Below, piece by piece: positions 6,764 through 16,329 of a stretch of DNA of 64,000 nt; positions within the stretch are counted from its first letter, which is position 1, and each line of letters starts with the position of its first letter. Source of the DNA: Legionella quinlivanii. GTDB taxonomy: Bacteria > Pseudomonadota > Gammaproteobacteria > Legionellales > Legionellaceae. The stretch lies in NCBI RefSeq assembly GCF_003265995.1, contig NZ_MVJN01000006.1:248001-312000 (forward strand), in the 5' to 3' direction. The position numbers and the translations under genes were made by a program. The notes below the pieces were generated by a model. That model had not been told where the DNA came from. It did no database searches and worked only from the letters and a program-made list of their open reading frames with translations.

Positions 6764-9700
6764 TTACACCAGGGCTTCTTTTTCGGTCATTTGCATTGTG
6801 GTCTGCGTTAAATCAAGCAGTTCACGAATCGCAACAAAGTACATTGTGTAATTCAGACTGGAACTGGCACGAAGATCAGCCAATATATGCTGCCAACGTT
6901 CAATCAAACCAGAATGGCTCTCTGCCCATGCAGTGAAACAACCCATGAAATCTTTCTGCTGATTGTCCAGCGTAATCACTCCCATTGTAAGCTGTCTTTG
7001 CTGCCAATCCAAATCATCACGTAATGCCTCACGTGACAACGCTTCCCAGTTATTGTCTGTTGGATGAGCAATAATTTGAGAACGGATCCAGTGCAAATCG
7101 AGAAACTCTCCAATCCCAAAATAAAGTTCGGCCACTTTAGTTACACTAATATCAAGCTGCCGAGCAATTTCCACAATATCCATCGCTGAAAATAAAGCAC
7201 GGACGGCCGTTAGATCACGAGCAAGCTCAGGGCTTAATCCCTCTTCCAGCTGCTGGTTATATTGAGTTAAGTAAACTTCTTTATAATCAGCGCCGAATAT
7301 GCCAGGAATCGCTTGTTTTAGTTCAGCTATCCCTGGGGCGAAAGCCTTAACAGCCTTACTGATATTTAAACGCAGACGCTGGTTACGCAAGAACCATCTT
7401 GTGGTTCGCCTCAACAAGCGCACACAAGACATAACCAGATCCATTTGCTTTTCAACCGTGATCAGAGTTTCCAGATTTTCAATCTGATGCCAGATGTTAT
7501 CAATATCCAGAATGCTTCTTGCAATCATATAGGCTCTTGCAATGGCCGATACAGGCGCGCCGGTTTCCTCTTGCATACGAAATACAAAATGGAAGCCCAT
7601 TTCATTAATGATAATATTGCTTAATTTTGTAGCAATAATTTCACGTTTCAATGGGTGCTCCTGCATTTGCTTACTAAATCGCTCTTGCAGAGGCTTAGGG
7701 AAATAGCTCACCAAAATTCCTTTCAGATAACTATCTTCCGGCACATTGGTTGCCAGGATTTGCTCTTTAAGAATGGTCTTACTATAACTCTGCAATACCG
7801 CGATAGCTGGACGCCCAAGCCCTTTGCCCAGGAGCTTTCTCTCCATGAAGACTTTATCGTCTGGCAAAAACTCCAAAGCCCGATCGATTTTACCAGTACG
7901 CTCTAACTCGTTAATATAGCGAGTATGCAATTCGACCATCCGCAGGGAATTTTCGGCTGTAAAACTAATAGACCGGGTCTGGGCAAAATTATCTTTAAGC
8001 ACCAATGCCGCGACCTCTTCCGTCATTTCTTCTAAGAGCTCATTTCGCTGTTTAAAAGTTAAATCACCGGCAGCAACAATTGTATCCAGCAAAATCTTGA
8101 TATTGACTTCTTTATCTGAACAACTTACCCCTGCGGAGTTATCGATAAAATCTGTATAAATCAAACCGCCAGCCAGGGAATATTCAATTCTGGCAAGCTG
8201 GGTCAAACCAAGATTTCCGCCCTCAGCAACCACTTTACAGCGTAGTTGAGTCGCGTTGATACGGATTGCGTCATTGCTTCGATCTCCAACATCCAGATGC
8301 GTTTCAGTGGTCGCTTTAACAAAAGTACCGATACCAGCACTCCAGAGCAAGTCAACTTTGGAACGTAAAATGATGCGAATCAGTTCATTGGGCTCGATAT
8401 CTGATTGCTTGATACCGAATGCCTGCTTCATTTCCTTGCTGACAGCAATCGATTTGGCATTACGATTAAATACGCCGCCACCCTTGGAAATTAATTTTTT
8501 ATCATAATCCGCCCAGGTTGAACGAGGTAAATTAAACAGGCGCTGACGTTCATTAAAACTGGTTTCGGGGTTCGGGTTAGGATCAACGAAGATATGCATA
8601 TGGTTGAAGGCGGCAACCAGTTTGATGCGATGCGATAAAAGCATCCCGTTGCCAAATACATCACCCGCCATGTCACCAATACCCACCACAGTAAAATCGG
8701 TGGTATTGATATCGACATTCATTTCATAGAAATGCCGTTTGACTGATTCCCAGGCCCCACGTGCGGTAATACCAATTTTCTTGTGATCATAGCCCACCGA
8801 TCCGCCGGAAGCGAAAGCATCTCCCAGCCAGAAACCAAATTCCAGCGAGATTGCATTGGCAATATCAGAAAATGTGGCGGTCCCTTTATCCGCCGCGACG
8901 ACCAGGTAGGGATCATCTTCGTCAAAACAAATAACATTCGCCGGCTTGACGACATGACTGTCTTTATAATTATCAGTAATATCAAGCATACCGCGAATGA
9001 AATCCTGATAACAGGCAATACCTTCCGCCAGGATCTCTTCTCTGGAACCATTGGCAGGCAAACGTTTGGGAACAAATCCTCCCTTCGCTCCTGAAGGCAC
9101 AATTACCGCATTCTTGACCTGCTGGGCTTTCATCAATCCCAGGATTTCAGTGCGGAAATCTTCACGACGATCCGACCATCGCAATCCCCCGCGAGCTACT
9201 TTACCGCCACGAAGATGCACTCCCTCGAAGCGGGGAGAATAAACGAAAATCTCAAATAAAGGATGCGGTTTAGGTAAATTGGGAATCAGCTTGCTATTTA
9301 ATTTAATAGAGACATAGGGCTTATAATTCCCCTGCTTGTCCAGCTGATAATAATTCGTCCTTAAGGTCGCCGCCATTGTATGCACATACTGTCTGATAAT
9401 TTTGTCTTCATCCAGATTGGCTACGTTATCCAGTGCGGCAAACACTTCTTCAACCTTTTCACCAAATTGAATTTCACGCTTTGGATTAGCATCTGGATTG
9501 AAGCGCATTTCAAAAAGTTCAACCAGTTTTTTGGCAATCAGCGCATTGTTATTCAGTGCGGATTCAATATATTCCTGGCTGAAGGTCAGACCTATTTGCT
9601 TGAAATAACGCGCGTAAGTACGCAAAACTGCGACTTGTCTCCAGTTTAAACCAGCGGCCAGAACCAATTGATTAAAGCCGTCATTTTCTGCTTCACCAAA

Positions 9701-11638
9701 CCAGACACTGGCAAAGGCATTCTGAAATAAATCTTTAATTTCATCGATATCAAAACATTCACCCCCGGTGTATTGCAATGAAAAATCATTGATCCAGGTT
9801 GTTTTGCCATCTTCAAATTTTAAAGTATAGGGTCTTTCACTAATGGCACGCATACCCAGCCGTTCAATGATAGGCAGCACATCTGAAAGCGGAATAGTAT
9901 TATCATGCTGATAGATTTTTAGCCTGAAGCTGCTCGCCACTTCATCCATCGGACGATAGAAGTTCATTACCAGGGGATTATCTTTCGATAATGCCTCTAT
10001 ATGTTTGATATCATAAACTGCTGTTCGCGGAGTAAAATTATCTTTATACGCACCAGGGAATGCAGATTTGTAGCGCGCATTCAGCCTGTTCGAGACTTCT
10101 TCACCAAAGGCCTCTGACAGAAAGTGTTGCAAATCATCCGTCCAGGAACGGCCAATCTCAATAAGCTTTTGTTCGATTTCTTTAAAATCCCACTCGGTAT
10201 TATCCTGAGGATTGGTTTTGATGATAAAGTGAATACGGGCAAGAACCGACTCTGAAAACCAGGTCGAAAAACTGATTTCCTGCGCGTTAAAACTCTCGGC
10301 AAGTTCTTTTTGCATTGCCTGACGCAATTCAGTATTAAACCGTTCCTTGGGAACGTAAACCAGGCAGGAAACAAAGCGGCGATAAACGTCTGTACGAGCA
10401 AACATGCGGATACGGCGGCGTTCCTGCATGTAAAAAATGCCCATAGAGATTTCAAGTAATTCATCTTCAGACGCCTGGATCAAATCGTCGCGAGGCAGAG
10501 TTTCCAGAATATTCAGCAGGACTTTGCCAGCATGGCTGCGAGGATTCAAATTGGAATTTTTCATCACTGTCGCGACTTTATGCCTTAGAAAAGGAATATG
10601 CTTGGGATTGGTATTATAAGCCGCAGAGGTGTAAAGACCAATGATGCGTCTTTCCCCGATAACCTGCCCTTGTTTATTAAAGCGTTTCACACCGATATAA
10701 TCGGTATAGGCACTGCGGTGAACAGTAGCTTCTGTGTTAGTCTTGAACATCACCAGAGCACGATTCGATAATGTCAGTTCGCGTGCTTCAGGCGTCATTG
10801 CCGAAATACTGCGTACATTCGACTTGCTCATGCTGGATCTCAGAACCCCCAGACCCGTTTGCGCAATCGGCTGAAGAATTGTTTCCTGTCCCTTATGAAC
10901 CAGATCATAATCCCGTATACCAAGAAAAGTGAAATGATGGTCTTCTATCCAGCCTAAAAATTCTTTGGCCTCCTCCACCTCAGCCTGATCGATTATTCCT
11001 GCAGCTTCACTAAGCTCGTCAATCGCTTCACGGACTCGTTGCCGCATCATTGGCCAATCTTCGACAATAGCGCGATTATCTTCCAGAACCCGCTCGAAAT
11101 TACGATGTAATTCTTCAAGCACTTCAGGATCAGTCTGGCGATCAATTTCGATAAAAATAGGGGCTTCTACATAGATGGACGATCCTTTTTCACTGCTGCC
11201 TCTTGGCAATACCTCAGCAACCTGGTGCTGTTTATCTCTGCGAACAGTAAATCCGCCCATATGAATCACTAAATGGGAAACCAGGCCAAGACGGTTAATC
11301 ACCATGCGTAATGTGTCAACCAGAAAAGGCATATCGTCAGTGATGACCTCAACAACAGTATGAGTTGTCTGCCATCCATGCCGTTCGTAATCGGGATTAT
11401 AGATTCGAATTTTGGTTTCATTGGGAGAACGTTGCTGAATGAGCGCCCAAAAATTGATAGCTGCACCATACAAGTCATCAATGTCCCATTCACCCAAATC
11501 TTCAAGGGCAACGGTGCCAAAAAACTGACGAACAAATTCGGCACAATAAAGGCCCTGATCACCGGTCATTTTCTGACGTAATTTATCAACGACTTCCTGG
11601 ATAATCAGATCCTTGCCCGCTTCAAACTTATAAGACAT
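6764..11638 (-). CDS. NAD-specific glutamate dehydrogenase, large (about 180 kDa) type
   Basis: This enzyme oxidatively deaminates glutamate to 2-oxoglutarate with NAD+, feeding amino-acid carbon into the TCA cycle. At 1624 residues it matches the GDH-180 class (Pfam Bac_GDH) of proteobacteria. The first roughly 700 residues are the ACT-like regulatory part. The catalytic domain begins near residue 800 with the signature GGLRWSDRREDFRTEILGLM, then KNAVIVPSGAKGGFVPK with the substrate-binding and catalytic lysines. A nucleotide-binding part (VVGIGDMAGDVFGNGML) follows, and a helical C-terminal region ends the protein. It is monocistronic, with its ATG preceded by GATGAGGTAAATGC. Amino acids are main carbon sources for Legionella, which fits a catabolic role. 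Confidence 0.95.
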   Translation of the reverse strand: MSYKFEAGKDLIIQEVVDKLRQKMTGDQGLYCAEFVRQFFGTVALEDLGEWDIDDLYGAAINFWALIQQRSPNETKIRIYNPDYERHGWQTTHTVVEVITDDMPFLVDTLRMVINRLGLVSHLVIHMGGFTVRRDKQHQVAEVLPRGSSEKGSSIYVEAPIFIEIDRQTDPEVLEELHRNFERVLEDNRAIVEDWPMMRQRVREAIDELSEAAGIIDQAEVEEAKEFLGWIEDHHFTFLGIRDYDLVHKGQETILQPIAQTGLGVLRSSMSKSNVRSISAMTPEARELTLSNRALVMFKTNTEATVHRSAYTDYIGVKRFNKQGQVIGERRIIGLYTSAAYNTNPKHIPFLRHKVATVMKNSNLNPRSHAGKVLLNILETLPRDDLIQASEDELLEISMGIFYMQERRRIRMFARTDVYRRFVSCLVYVPKERFNTELRQAMQKELAESFNAQEISFSTWFSESVLARIHFIIKTNPQDNTEWDFKEIEQKLIEIGRSWTDDLQHFLSEAFGEEVSNRLNARYKSAFPGAYKDNFTPRTAVYDIKHIEALSKDNPLVMNFYRPMDEVASSFRLKIYQHDNTIPLSDVLPIIERLGMRAISERPYTLKFEDGKTTWINDFSLQYTGGECFDIDEIKDLFQNAFASVWFGEAENDGFNQLVLAAGLNWRQVAVLRTYARYFKQIGLTFSQEYIESALNNNALIAKKLVELFEMRFNPDANPKREIQFGEKVEEVFAALDNVANLDEDKIIRQYVHTMAATLRTNYYQLDKQGNYKPYVSIKLNSKLIPNLPKPHPLFEIFVYSPRFEGVHLRGGKVARGGLRWSDRREDFRTEILGLMKAQQVKNAVIVPSGAKGGFVPKRLPANGSREEILAEGIACYQDFIRGMLDITDNYKDSHVVKPANVICFDEDDPYLVVAADKGTATFSDIANAISLEFGFWLGDAFASGGSVGYDHKKIGITARGAWESVKRHFYEMNVDINTTDFTVVGIGDMAGDVFGNGMLLSHRIKLVAAFNHMHIFVDPNPNPETSFNERQRLFNLPRSTWADYDKKLISKGGGVFNRNAKSIAVSKEMKQAFGIKQSDIEPNELIRIILRSKVDLLWSAGIGTFVKATTETHLDVGDRSNDAIRINATQLRCKVVAEGGNLGLTQLARIEYSLAGGLIYTDFIDNSAGVSCSDKEVNIKILLDTIVAAGDLTFKQRNELLEEMTEEVAALVLKDNFAQTRSISFTAENSLRMVELHTRYINELERTGKIDRALEFLPDDKVFMERKLLGKGLGRPAIAVLQSYSKTILKEQILATNVPEDSYLKGILVSYFPKPLQERFSKQMQEHPLKREIIATKLSNIIINEMGFHFVFRMQEETGAPVSAIARAYMIARSILDIDNIWHQIENLETLITVEKQMDLVMSCVRLLRRTTRWFLRNQRLRLNISKAVKAFAPGIAELKQAIPGIFGADYKEVYLTQYNQQLEEGLSPELARDLTAVRALFSAMDIVEIARQLDISVTKVAELYFGIGEFLDLHWIRSQIIAHPTDNNWEALSREALRDDLDWQQRQLTMGVITLDNQQKDFMGCFTAWAESHSGLIERWQHILADLRASSSLNYTMYFVAIRELLDLTQTTMQMTEKEALV

Positions 11639-11734
11639 GCATTTACCTCATCAGGATGGGAAATAAATTTTTGAGGAATTATATACTGGACCCCATTCAA
11701 TTTGCGAGAAATTAAAGCATAGAAATTGCAACTG

Positions 11735-12217
11735 TTATTGAATATATACCGGGGTTCCTACTTCTACCCAGTCCGACAGGGCAATAATGTGGCTATTTCT
11801 CATACGAATGCAGCCATGTGAGCCGGGATGGCCCAATGGGGTAGTATCAGGTGTTCCATGAAGATAGATGAATCGTTTAAGACTGTCTACTTCTCCGCCC
11901 TGGTTTCGACCTGGCTCCATCCCATCCAGTTGGAGAATGCGCGTCAGGATCCAGTCTCGCTCGGGGAATTGGCTTGCCAGTTCCTCGGTGTACATTTCTC
12001 CAGTCCATTCTCTGGCAACAAATACCGAATTAGCTTCTGCCGTTAATCCCAATTTACTATAAATACGATGCCAGCCTCTGGGGGTACGGAAACTGCCCTT
12101 TTCCTCCCCCAGACCGTTTTTGGCTGAAGATATCGGATAAACATTAACTAAGGAGTCGTATGCATAGCAATACATCGACTGCACCTGGGTATTAATAACT
12201 ATAATCTGACGGCTCAT
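11735..12217 (-). CDS. YkuD-type L,D-transpeptidase domain protein, no signal peptide
   Basis: The 160-residue protein is essentially a bare YkuD (L,D-transpeptidase) domain. The catalytic motif H-G-x(n)-S-H-G-C-I-R-M is complete (YLHGTPDTTPLGHPGSHGCIRMRN, about residues 112-137, with the nucleophilic Cys). No N-terminal signal peptide or lipobox is visible: it begins MSRQIIVINTQVQSMYCY. Canonical L,D-transpeptidases act in the periplasm, so either export is unconventional or the substrate is a cytoplasmic muropeptide, as for the YafK/LD-carboxypeptidase-like members. Its ATG overlaps the stop of the aldehyde dehydrogenase gene (ATGA), so the two are translationally coupled. Confidence 0.88.
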   Translation of the reverse strand: MSRQIIVINTQVQSMYCYAYDSLVNVYPISSAKNGLGEEKGSFRTPRGWHRIYSKLGLTAEANSVFVAREWTGEMYTEELASQFPERDWILTRILQLDGMEPGRNQGGEVDSLKRFIYLHGTPDTTPLGHPGSHGCIRMRNSHIIALSDWVEVGTPVYIQ

Positions 12218-13581
12218 TTTATTGCGACAGTTTTAACATTCACAAACTCAAGAATACCTTCACGGGAAAGCTCTCTCCCCAAACCTGAGTGTTTTGTACC
12301 CCCAAATGGGACACGTGGATCTGATGCGACAAAGGTATTCACAAAGCAGGATCCGGCATCTATTTTATTACGGGCTATCCTTTCGCCGCGCGAAATATCA
12401 CGGGTAAAAACCGCAGCGCCCAAACCATATGAGCTGTGGTTGGCAAGCTCTATTCCCTGCTCTTCATCCTTCGCATCGATTAGGGCAATCACTGGTCCGA
12501 ATAATTCCTCATTAAACGCCGGCATTCCCGGTTTTACATCAACAAGCAAGGTAGCGGGATAATAAAAACCCTCTCGCTGCGGAATTTTTCCTCCTGTAAT
12601 CAGCCGACATCCTTTAGACAGGCTTTGTTCTACTTGTTTCTGAAGAGTTTCTCTCAGATCGTTTCTCGCGAGCGGCCCCAACTTTGTTGTATTTTTTGCC
12701 GGATCATCCATTTGATAGGCAGCTATTAATTGTTCTATTTTCTGCTGCAGCGTGTCTTTAACAGAATGAACCGCAATTACACGTTTAGCAGCGATACAAA
12801 CCTGGCCGCAATTATTCAGCCTGGAAGAAACCACAGCCTGGGCAGCGATATCCAAATCCGCATCTTCCAAAATTAAATAAGGATCACTTCCGCCTAACTC
12901 CAAAACCGCTTTCTTCAAATTTGAAACGGCTAGCCCGCCCACAATCCGCCCGGCTTTTTCACTGCCTGTAAAACTCAATCCAGCCACCTCGGGGTGTGCA
13001 ATCACTTTTGCTGCCACGTCATTATCTATAATCAGATTTTGAAATAAATGGTTTGGAAAACCTGCTTCGAGAAATAATTGTTCCATCGCATTGCCAGCAC
13101 CAATGGAAATCGGTGCGTGTTTCAACAATACCGCATTTCCCGCCATGATGGCCGGAATGGCACAGCGAAAAACCTGCCAGAAGGGAAAATTCCAGGGCAT
13201 AATCGCTAAAATAACCCCCAGTGGTTTGTAACAGACAAATGTTTTTTTCATTTCCGTCTGAATGCTGTGATCAGCCAGATAATGCTCTGCATTTTCGGCA
13301 TAATGCTCACAAACCCAGGCGCATTTTTCAATTTCAGCCTGAGACTGGGTTATAGGTTTACCCATTTCCATTGTAATAATTTGAGCCAGCTCTTCAGACT
13401 TTTGCCGCAATAACTTTGCCAATGCCAGCACCAACGTCGATTTTTCAGCGAAAGTTTTGCTTTTCCAATCTTTAAATGCCGTATGAGCATTGTGAATCCT
13501 GGTTTCGGCAGTCCTGTAATCCAGAGCCTTATATTCGTTAATCAGATGCTCATTCGCCGGATTAATTGTTTGAAATATCAT
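12214..13581 (-). CDS. Aldehyde dehydrogenase, succinate-semialdehyde dehydrogenase-like
   Basis: This is an NAD(P)+-dependent aldehyde dehydrogenase of 455 residues. The catalytic Glu is in LELGGSDPYLI (about residue 230), the nucleophilic Cys is in NNCGQVCIAAKRV (about 267), and the cofactor loop SFTGSEKAG is present. The length (about 455 versus 480-490 for GabD) and the CGQVCIAAKR motif place it nearest the Sad/YneI group of succinate-semialdehyde dehydrogenases, but substrate cannot be fixed from sequence alone. It precedes the L,D-transpeptidase-like gene with a 4-base overlap. Confidence 0.87.
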   Translation of the reverse strand: MIFQTINPANEHLINEYKALDYRTAETRIHNAHTAFKDWKSKTFAEKSTLVLALAKLLRQKSEELAQIITMEMGKPITQSQAEIEKCAWVCEHYAENAEHYLADHSIQTEMKKTFVCYKPLGVILAIMPWNFPFWQVFRCAIPAIMAGNAVLLKHAPISIGAGNAMEQLFLEAGFPNHLFQNLIIDNDVAAKVIAHPEVAGLSFTGSEKAGRIVGGLAVSNLKKAVLELGGSDPYLILEDADLDIAAQAVVSSRLNNCGQVCIAAKRVIAVHSVKDTLQQKIEQLIAAYQMDDPAKNTTKLGPLARNDLRETLQKQVEQSLSKGCRLITGGKIPQREGFYYPATLLVDVKPGMPAFNEELFGPVIALIDAKDEEQGIELANHSSYGLGAAVFTRDISRGERIARNKIDAGSCFVNTFVASDPRVPFGGTKHSGLGRELSREGILEFVNVKTVAIK

Positions 13582-13884
13582 ATTCCATCTCCTGTTGGCT
13601 TTTTCCCCGAACCAAAAGACCGAGAAGCAGTTTAAATTAGTATAACACTTCGCCCCCCTTTTCAGGAAACGGGCATTTTAAAGTTCATTTATTAATTAAT
13701 TGGAGTATTTTTTATTAACAATTTTCGCTAAATACACAAATATCTCAATCAGATGACCGCTATCCTTGCCTCAGATAAATGATTATTGTTACTATTTTGC
13801 TATTTGTAATCGTTGGAATAATTCCAACACTAAACTAATTTGTTTTGCAAATGTAATCTGCAAAACCGCCATACAGGATTAGAA
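13582..13884. other. 303-bp divergent intergenic region upstream of pcs
   Basis: This non-coding stretch separates the minus-strand aldehyde dehydrogenase from the plus-strand phosphatidylcholine synthase. It is AT-rich and holds the promoters of both. The one clear structure is the 17-bp palindrome at 13812-13828. A ribosome-binding site AGGA lies 6 bases before the pcs ATG at 13885. No convincing small gene is present. Confidence 0.6.
13812..13828. promoter_or_regulatory. 17-bp perfect palindrome, candidate operator upstream of pcs
   Basis: GTTGGAAT-A-ATTCCAAC is a perfect inverted repeat with a single central base, 56 bases before the pcs ATG. Its size and symmetry fit a dimeric repressor or activator site. 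I do not recognise the motif, and no regulator gene is adjacent. Confidence 0.5.
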
Positions 13885-14667
13885 ATGACAAAACAAAAAC
13901 TGGGCTACCGTTTTTCTCATTATTTGGTCGCCTGGGCAGTACATGCCTTTACAGCCAGTGCTGCGTATGTGGGAATATTGACCCTTATTAAAATTTATCA
14001 GCAGGAATATCAACAGGCACTGTGGTATATGGCCATTGCGGTGGTAATCGATGCGCTGGATGGCACCTTGGCAAGACTTGTAAAGGTCAAAATGGTATTA
14101 CCCAATATCGATGGCGCCTTGCTGGATAATCTCGTGGATTATGTTAATTATGTGATTACTCCCTGCTTTTTCCTATACGCCAAAGCAGATATGCTTCCCC
14201 CTTCACTGGGTCTATTAATTATTATTGCGATTACAATCACTTCGTCCTACCAGTTTACCCAGTCTGATGCTAAAACGCCTGATCATTTCTTTAAAGGATT
14301 CCCCTGTTACTGGAATATTGTTATTTTTTACATGTTTATTTTTAACACATCCATGTATACCAATGCCTTGATTCTGGGAATTTTATGCCTCCTCGTTTTT
14401 GTTCCGGTCAAATACGTCTATCCCTCGCGGCTCGACTATCTGACAGAATCCAGGGCACTAAAGGTGCTGATGCATGTCTTCTCAATAATGTATGGAGTTT
14501 GCTCTGCGATTATTTTATGGACCTATCCCGAGCTAAACCCATTTTGTCTGGCTGTCTCACTCATTTATGTGGTTGTTTATTTGTTGTTAAGCATTTACAG
14601 AACGTATTACCCGATGATCAAATCACGAATCACTGCTCATCGCGAAGAATTAGAGAGCAAGGTTTAA
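13885..14667 (+). CDS. pcs: Phosphatidylcholine synthase
   Basis: This CDP-alcohol phosphatidyltransferase-family membrane enzyme condenses CDP-diacylglycerol with choline to make phosphatidylcholine in the inner membrane. The CDP-alcohol signature D-x2-D-G-x2-A-R-x(n)-G-x3-D-x3-D is visible from about residue 59 (DALDGTLARLVKVKMVLP, then DGALLDNLVDY). About eight hydrophobic segments span the 260 residues. The ATG at 13885 (MTKQKLGYRF) has AGGA 6 bases upstream and is preferred over an upstream in-frame ATG at 13840. Phosphatidylcholine is a major Legionella membrane lipid made from host choline, and Pcs is the direct route. Confidence 0.92.
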   Translation: MTKQKLGYRFSHYLVAWAVHAFTASAAYVGILTLIKIYQQEYQQALWYMAIAVVIDALDGTLARLVKVKMVLPNIDGALLDNLVDYVNYVITPCFFLYAKADMLPPSLGLLIIIAITITSSYQFTQSDAKTPDHFFKGFPCYWNIVIFYMFIFNTSMYTNALILGILCLLVFVPVKYVYPSRLDYLTESRALKVLMHVFSIMYGVCSAIILWTYPELNPFCLAVSLIYVVVYLLLSIYRTYYPMIKSRITAHREELESKV

Positions 14668-14734
14668 AAGGAGGTTCACTTTTAGACTCAATCTCATTAG
14701 AATAGCCGCTTTTACATTGGTATAAAGGTTAATA

Positions 14735-15217
14735 ATGTCATCATTAAAGACAGGATTTGCAGGAATTTTATCGCTGCTGGCTTCAGTAAGCAGTTATGCA
14801 GAGGGGTTTCCTCGTGGGTGCGAAGTCACCGGTTTTGGATACAATGGCTATAATCTGGTTCTTAATGAAACGGGAGATCAAAGCTTTTATTTGATACAGA
14901 ATCGCAGTACGCATCATGTTGAACTGCAGCGTATCGAAACAAAAGAGGTCTTTATGAGCCCTCCTCTGACCGCAAAATTACAAGCTGCTAACTGGGCAGC
15001 CTTTGCATCCGATGAAAAAGAATTTAACTTTCAATGTTTTGTCGTTGAAGACAACAACACTGAAAAAGTAGATTGCCGTGAAGTGCTCGACGTATGTCAA
15101 TATCCAAGAGCAAAATTTGCTTTAAGCAACATGGGCAATTATTGGGTTTCCACTAACAAACCACAGCGCGAAATCATCAATGACGCAGCAGCCAAAGGCA
15201 TCTATTTACGCTGGTAA
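14735..15217 (+). CDS. Secreted four-cysteine protein, EnhB-like
   Basis: The 160-residue precursor has a signal peptide (residues 1-22, cleavage after SSYA) and a small mature domain. It holds four cysteines (RGCEV, FQCF, DCREV, DVCQY), enough for two disulfides. The pattern of an aromatic-rich N-terminal half (GYNGYNLVLN...SFYLIQNRS), a central NWAAFASDEKEFNFQC and a C-terminal VCQYPRAKF recalls the Legionella 'enhanced entry' EnhB proteins as I know them. I did not align it, so treat the family name as tentative. Function is unknown; it is probably periplasmic or secreted. The next gene begins 5 bases after its stop. Confidence 0.7.
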   Translation: MSSLKTGFAGILSLLASVSSYAEGFPRGCEVTGFGYNGYNLVLNETGDQSFYLIQNRSTHHVELQRIETKEVFMSPPLTAKLQAANWAAFASDEKEFNFQCFVVEDNNTEKVDCREVLDVCQYPRAKFALSNMGNYWVSTNKPQREIINDAAAKGIYLRW

Positions 15218-15221
15218 CAAG

Positions 15222-15719
15222 ATGCCATTAACATTCCGTGATTATTTCTTTTGGATGCTTGGTATTGTGGGTGCAATCATTACGCTTTATGGTTTCACCC
15301 AGACCAATGCACAAGCCTATTATGTAGCAGGCTCCAGCCTTCTATTGCTTACTGCTATTTACTCCAGACTGGTATTTTTTATTGCTCTTGAACTTATTCT
15401 AATTGCAGGGCACGGCGCGATCTTGCTGGGCATTGGCTCTATTCTGCAATTTGCCATCCCGGTCTTATTATGCGTGCAGCTGCTAATCTTTTTTTATCTG
15501 ATAGGCCAGCTCAATAATATTTTCCTTCTGATAGGTATAGTCGGTATTGCCAGCTTATCGATAGGTTTTTCTTATGCTAATGAATGGATATTTTTTATTG
15601 GCGGAATATCCCTGGCAACTTATGCATTTTCTATTGTAAAGAAGAACCCTCTGGTATTACTCTGGGCGGTTTTAAACAGTTTATTCGCACTCATTGCTAT
15701 TATTAATGTGATTTTTTAG
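15222..15719 (+). CDS. Hydrophobic membrane protein of unknown function
   Basis: I do not recognise this 165-residue protein. It is almost entirely hydrophobic, with six or so predicted transmembrane helices (for example FFWMLGIVGAIITLYGF, FFIALELILIAGHGAILLGI, IFLLIGIVGIASLSIGF) and short polar turns. The ATG at 15222 (MPLTFRDYF) starts 5 bases after the upstream secreted-protein gene, so the two may be co-transcribed and possibly functionally linked. The downstream thioredoxin-fold gene begins 23 bases after its stop. Confidence 0.8.
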   Translation: MPLTFRDYFFWMLGIVGAIITLYGFTQTNAQAYYVAGSSLLLLTAIYSRLVFFIALELILIAGHGAILLGIGSILQFAIPVLLCVQLLIFFYLIGQLNNIFLLIGIVGIASLSIGFSYANEWIFFIGGISLATYAFSIVKKNPLVLLWAVLNSLFALIAIINVIF

Positions 15720-15742
15720 AAAATTGCACAAAGGAGTTGGTT

Positions 15743-16300
15743 ATGGCAAGAACACCTTCAAATATGAAAGAGCTGGGCTCTGCAGCGCCTGAATTTTCCC
15801 TGACAGATGTTATTTCCAATAGCAAAGTTGAATTGCGTTCTCACAAGGGTCAGATTGCCACAGTGATCATGTTTATTTGCAATCATTGCCCCTATGTAAA
15901 ACATGTTAATAAAGAGTTGAGCCAATTGGCAAAAGACTACACTGGTAAAGGAATAAGCTTCATTGCCATTAATTCAAATGATGTAAAAAACTATCCTGAT
16001 GACTCTCCTGAGAATATGCGAATTACTGCACAAACAGAAGATTATCAGTTTCCTTATCTGTTCGATGAAACTCAGGATGTTGCCAAAGCCTATCAGGCGG
16101 CCTGCACCCCGGATTTCTTTATCTATGATGCGAATCTGACACTGGTTTATCGTGGACAACTTGACGACTCACGTCCGGGAAATCAAATTCCGGTGTCCGG
16201 TATTTCTATCCGCAATGCACTGGATTGTCTGTTAAACGCACTGCCCGTTTCCACAGAGCAAAAACCAAGTTTGGGATGCAATATCAAATGGAAAGAATAA
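15743..16300 (+). CDS. Thioredoxin-fold protein (AhpC/TSA-like) with CxxC
   Basis: This 185-residue cytoplasmic thioredoxin-like protein of the redoxin/AhpC-TSA superfamily has the motif FICNHCPYVKHVNKEL (about residues 49-64), where a CxxC sits at the redox-active site. The typical GSAAPEFSLTDV start and the AACTPDFFIYD cis-Pro segment also fit. The CNHCPYVK subgroup is widespread and annotated only as 'thioredoxin family'; it may be a thiol peroxidase or a disulfide reductase. The ATG at 15743 has AAGGAG 6 bases upstream, better than the TTG two codons earlier. It is followed by the MDR reductase after 29 bases. Confidence 0.88.
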   Translation: MARTPSNMKELGSAAPEFSLTDVISNSKVELRSHKGQIATVIMFICNHCPYVKHVNKELSQLAKDYTGKGISFIAINSNDVKNYPDDSPENMRITAQTEDYQFPYLFDETQDVAKAYQAACTPDFFIYDANLTLVYRGQLDDSRPGNQIPVSGISIRNALDCLLNALPVSTEQKPSLGCNIKWKE

Positions 16301-16329
16301 TTAAATTTAGTCACTAAAAGGAAAATATT

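Noticed and set aside
6573-6851. Plus-strand open frame of 92 codons after the cytochrome b561 gene
   Set aside because: Most of it is the 84-bp palindromic repeat and the end of the dehydrogenase gene read in antisense.
8783-9094. Plus-strand open frame of 103 codons and several similar ones inside 6764-11638
   Set aside because: All lie antisense to the glutamate dehydrogenase, have no ribosome-binding site and no recognisable features.
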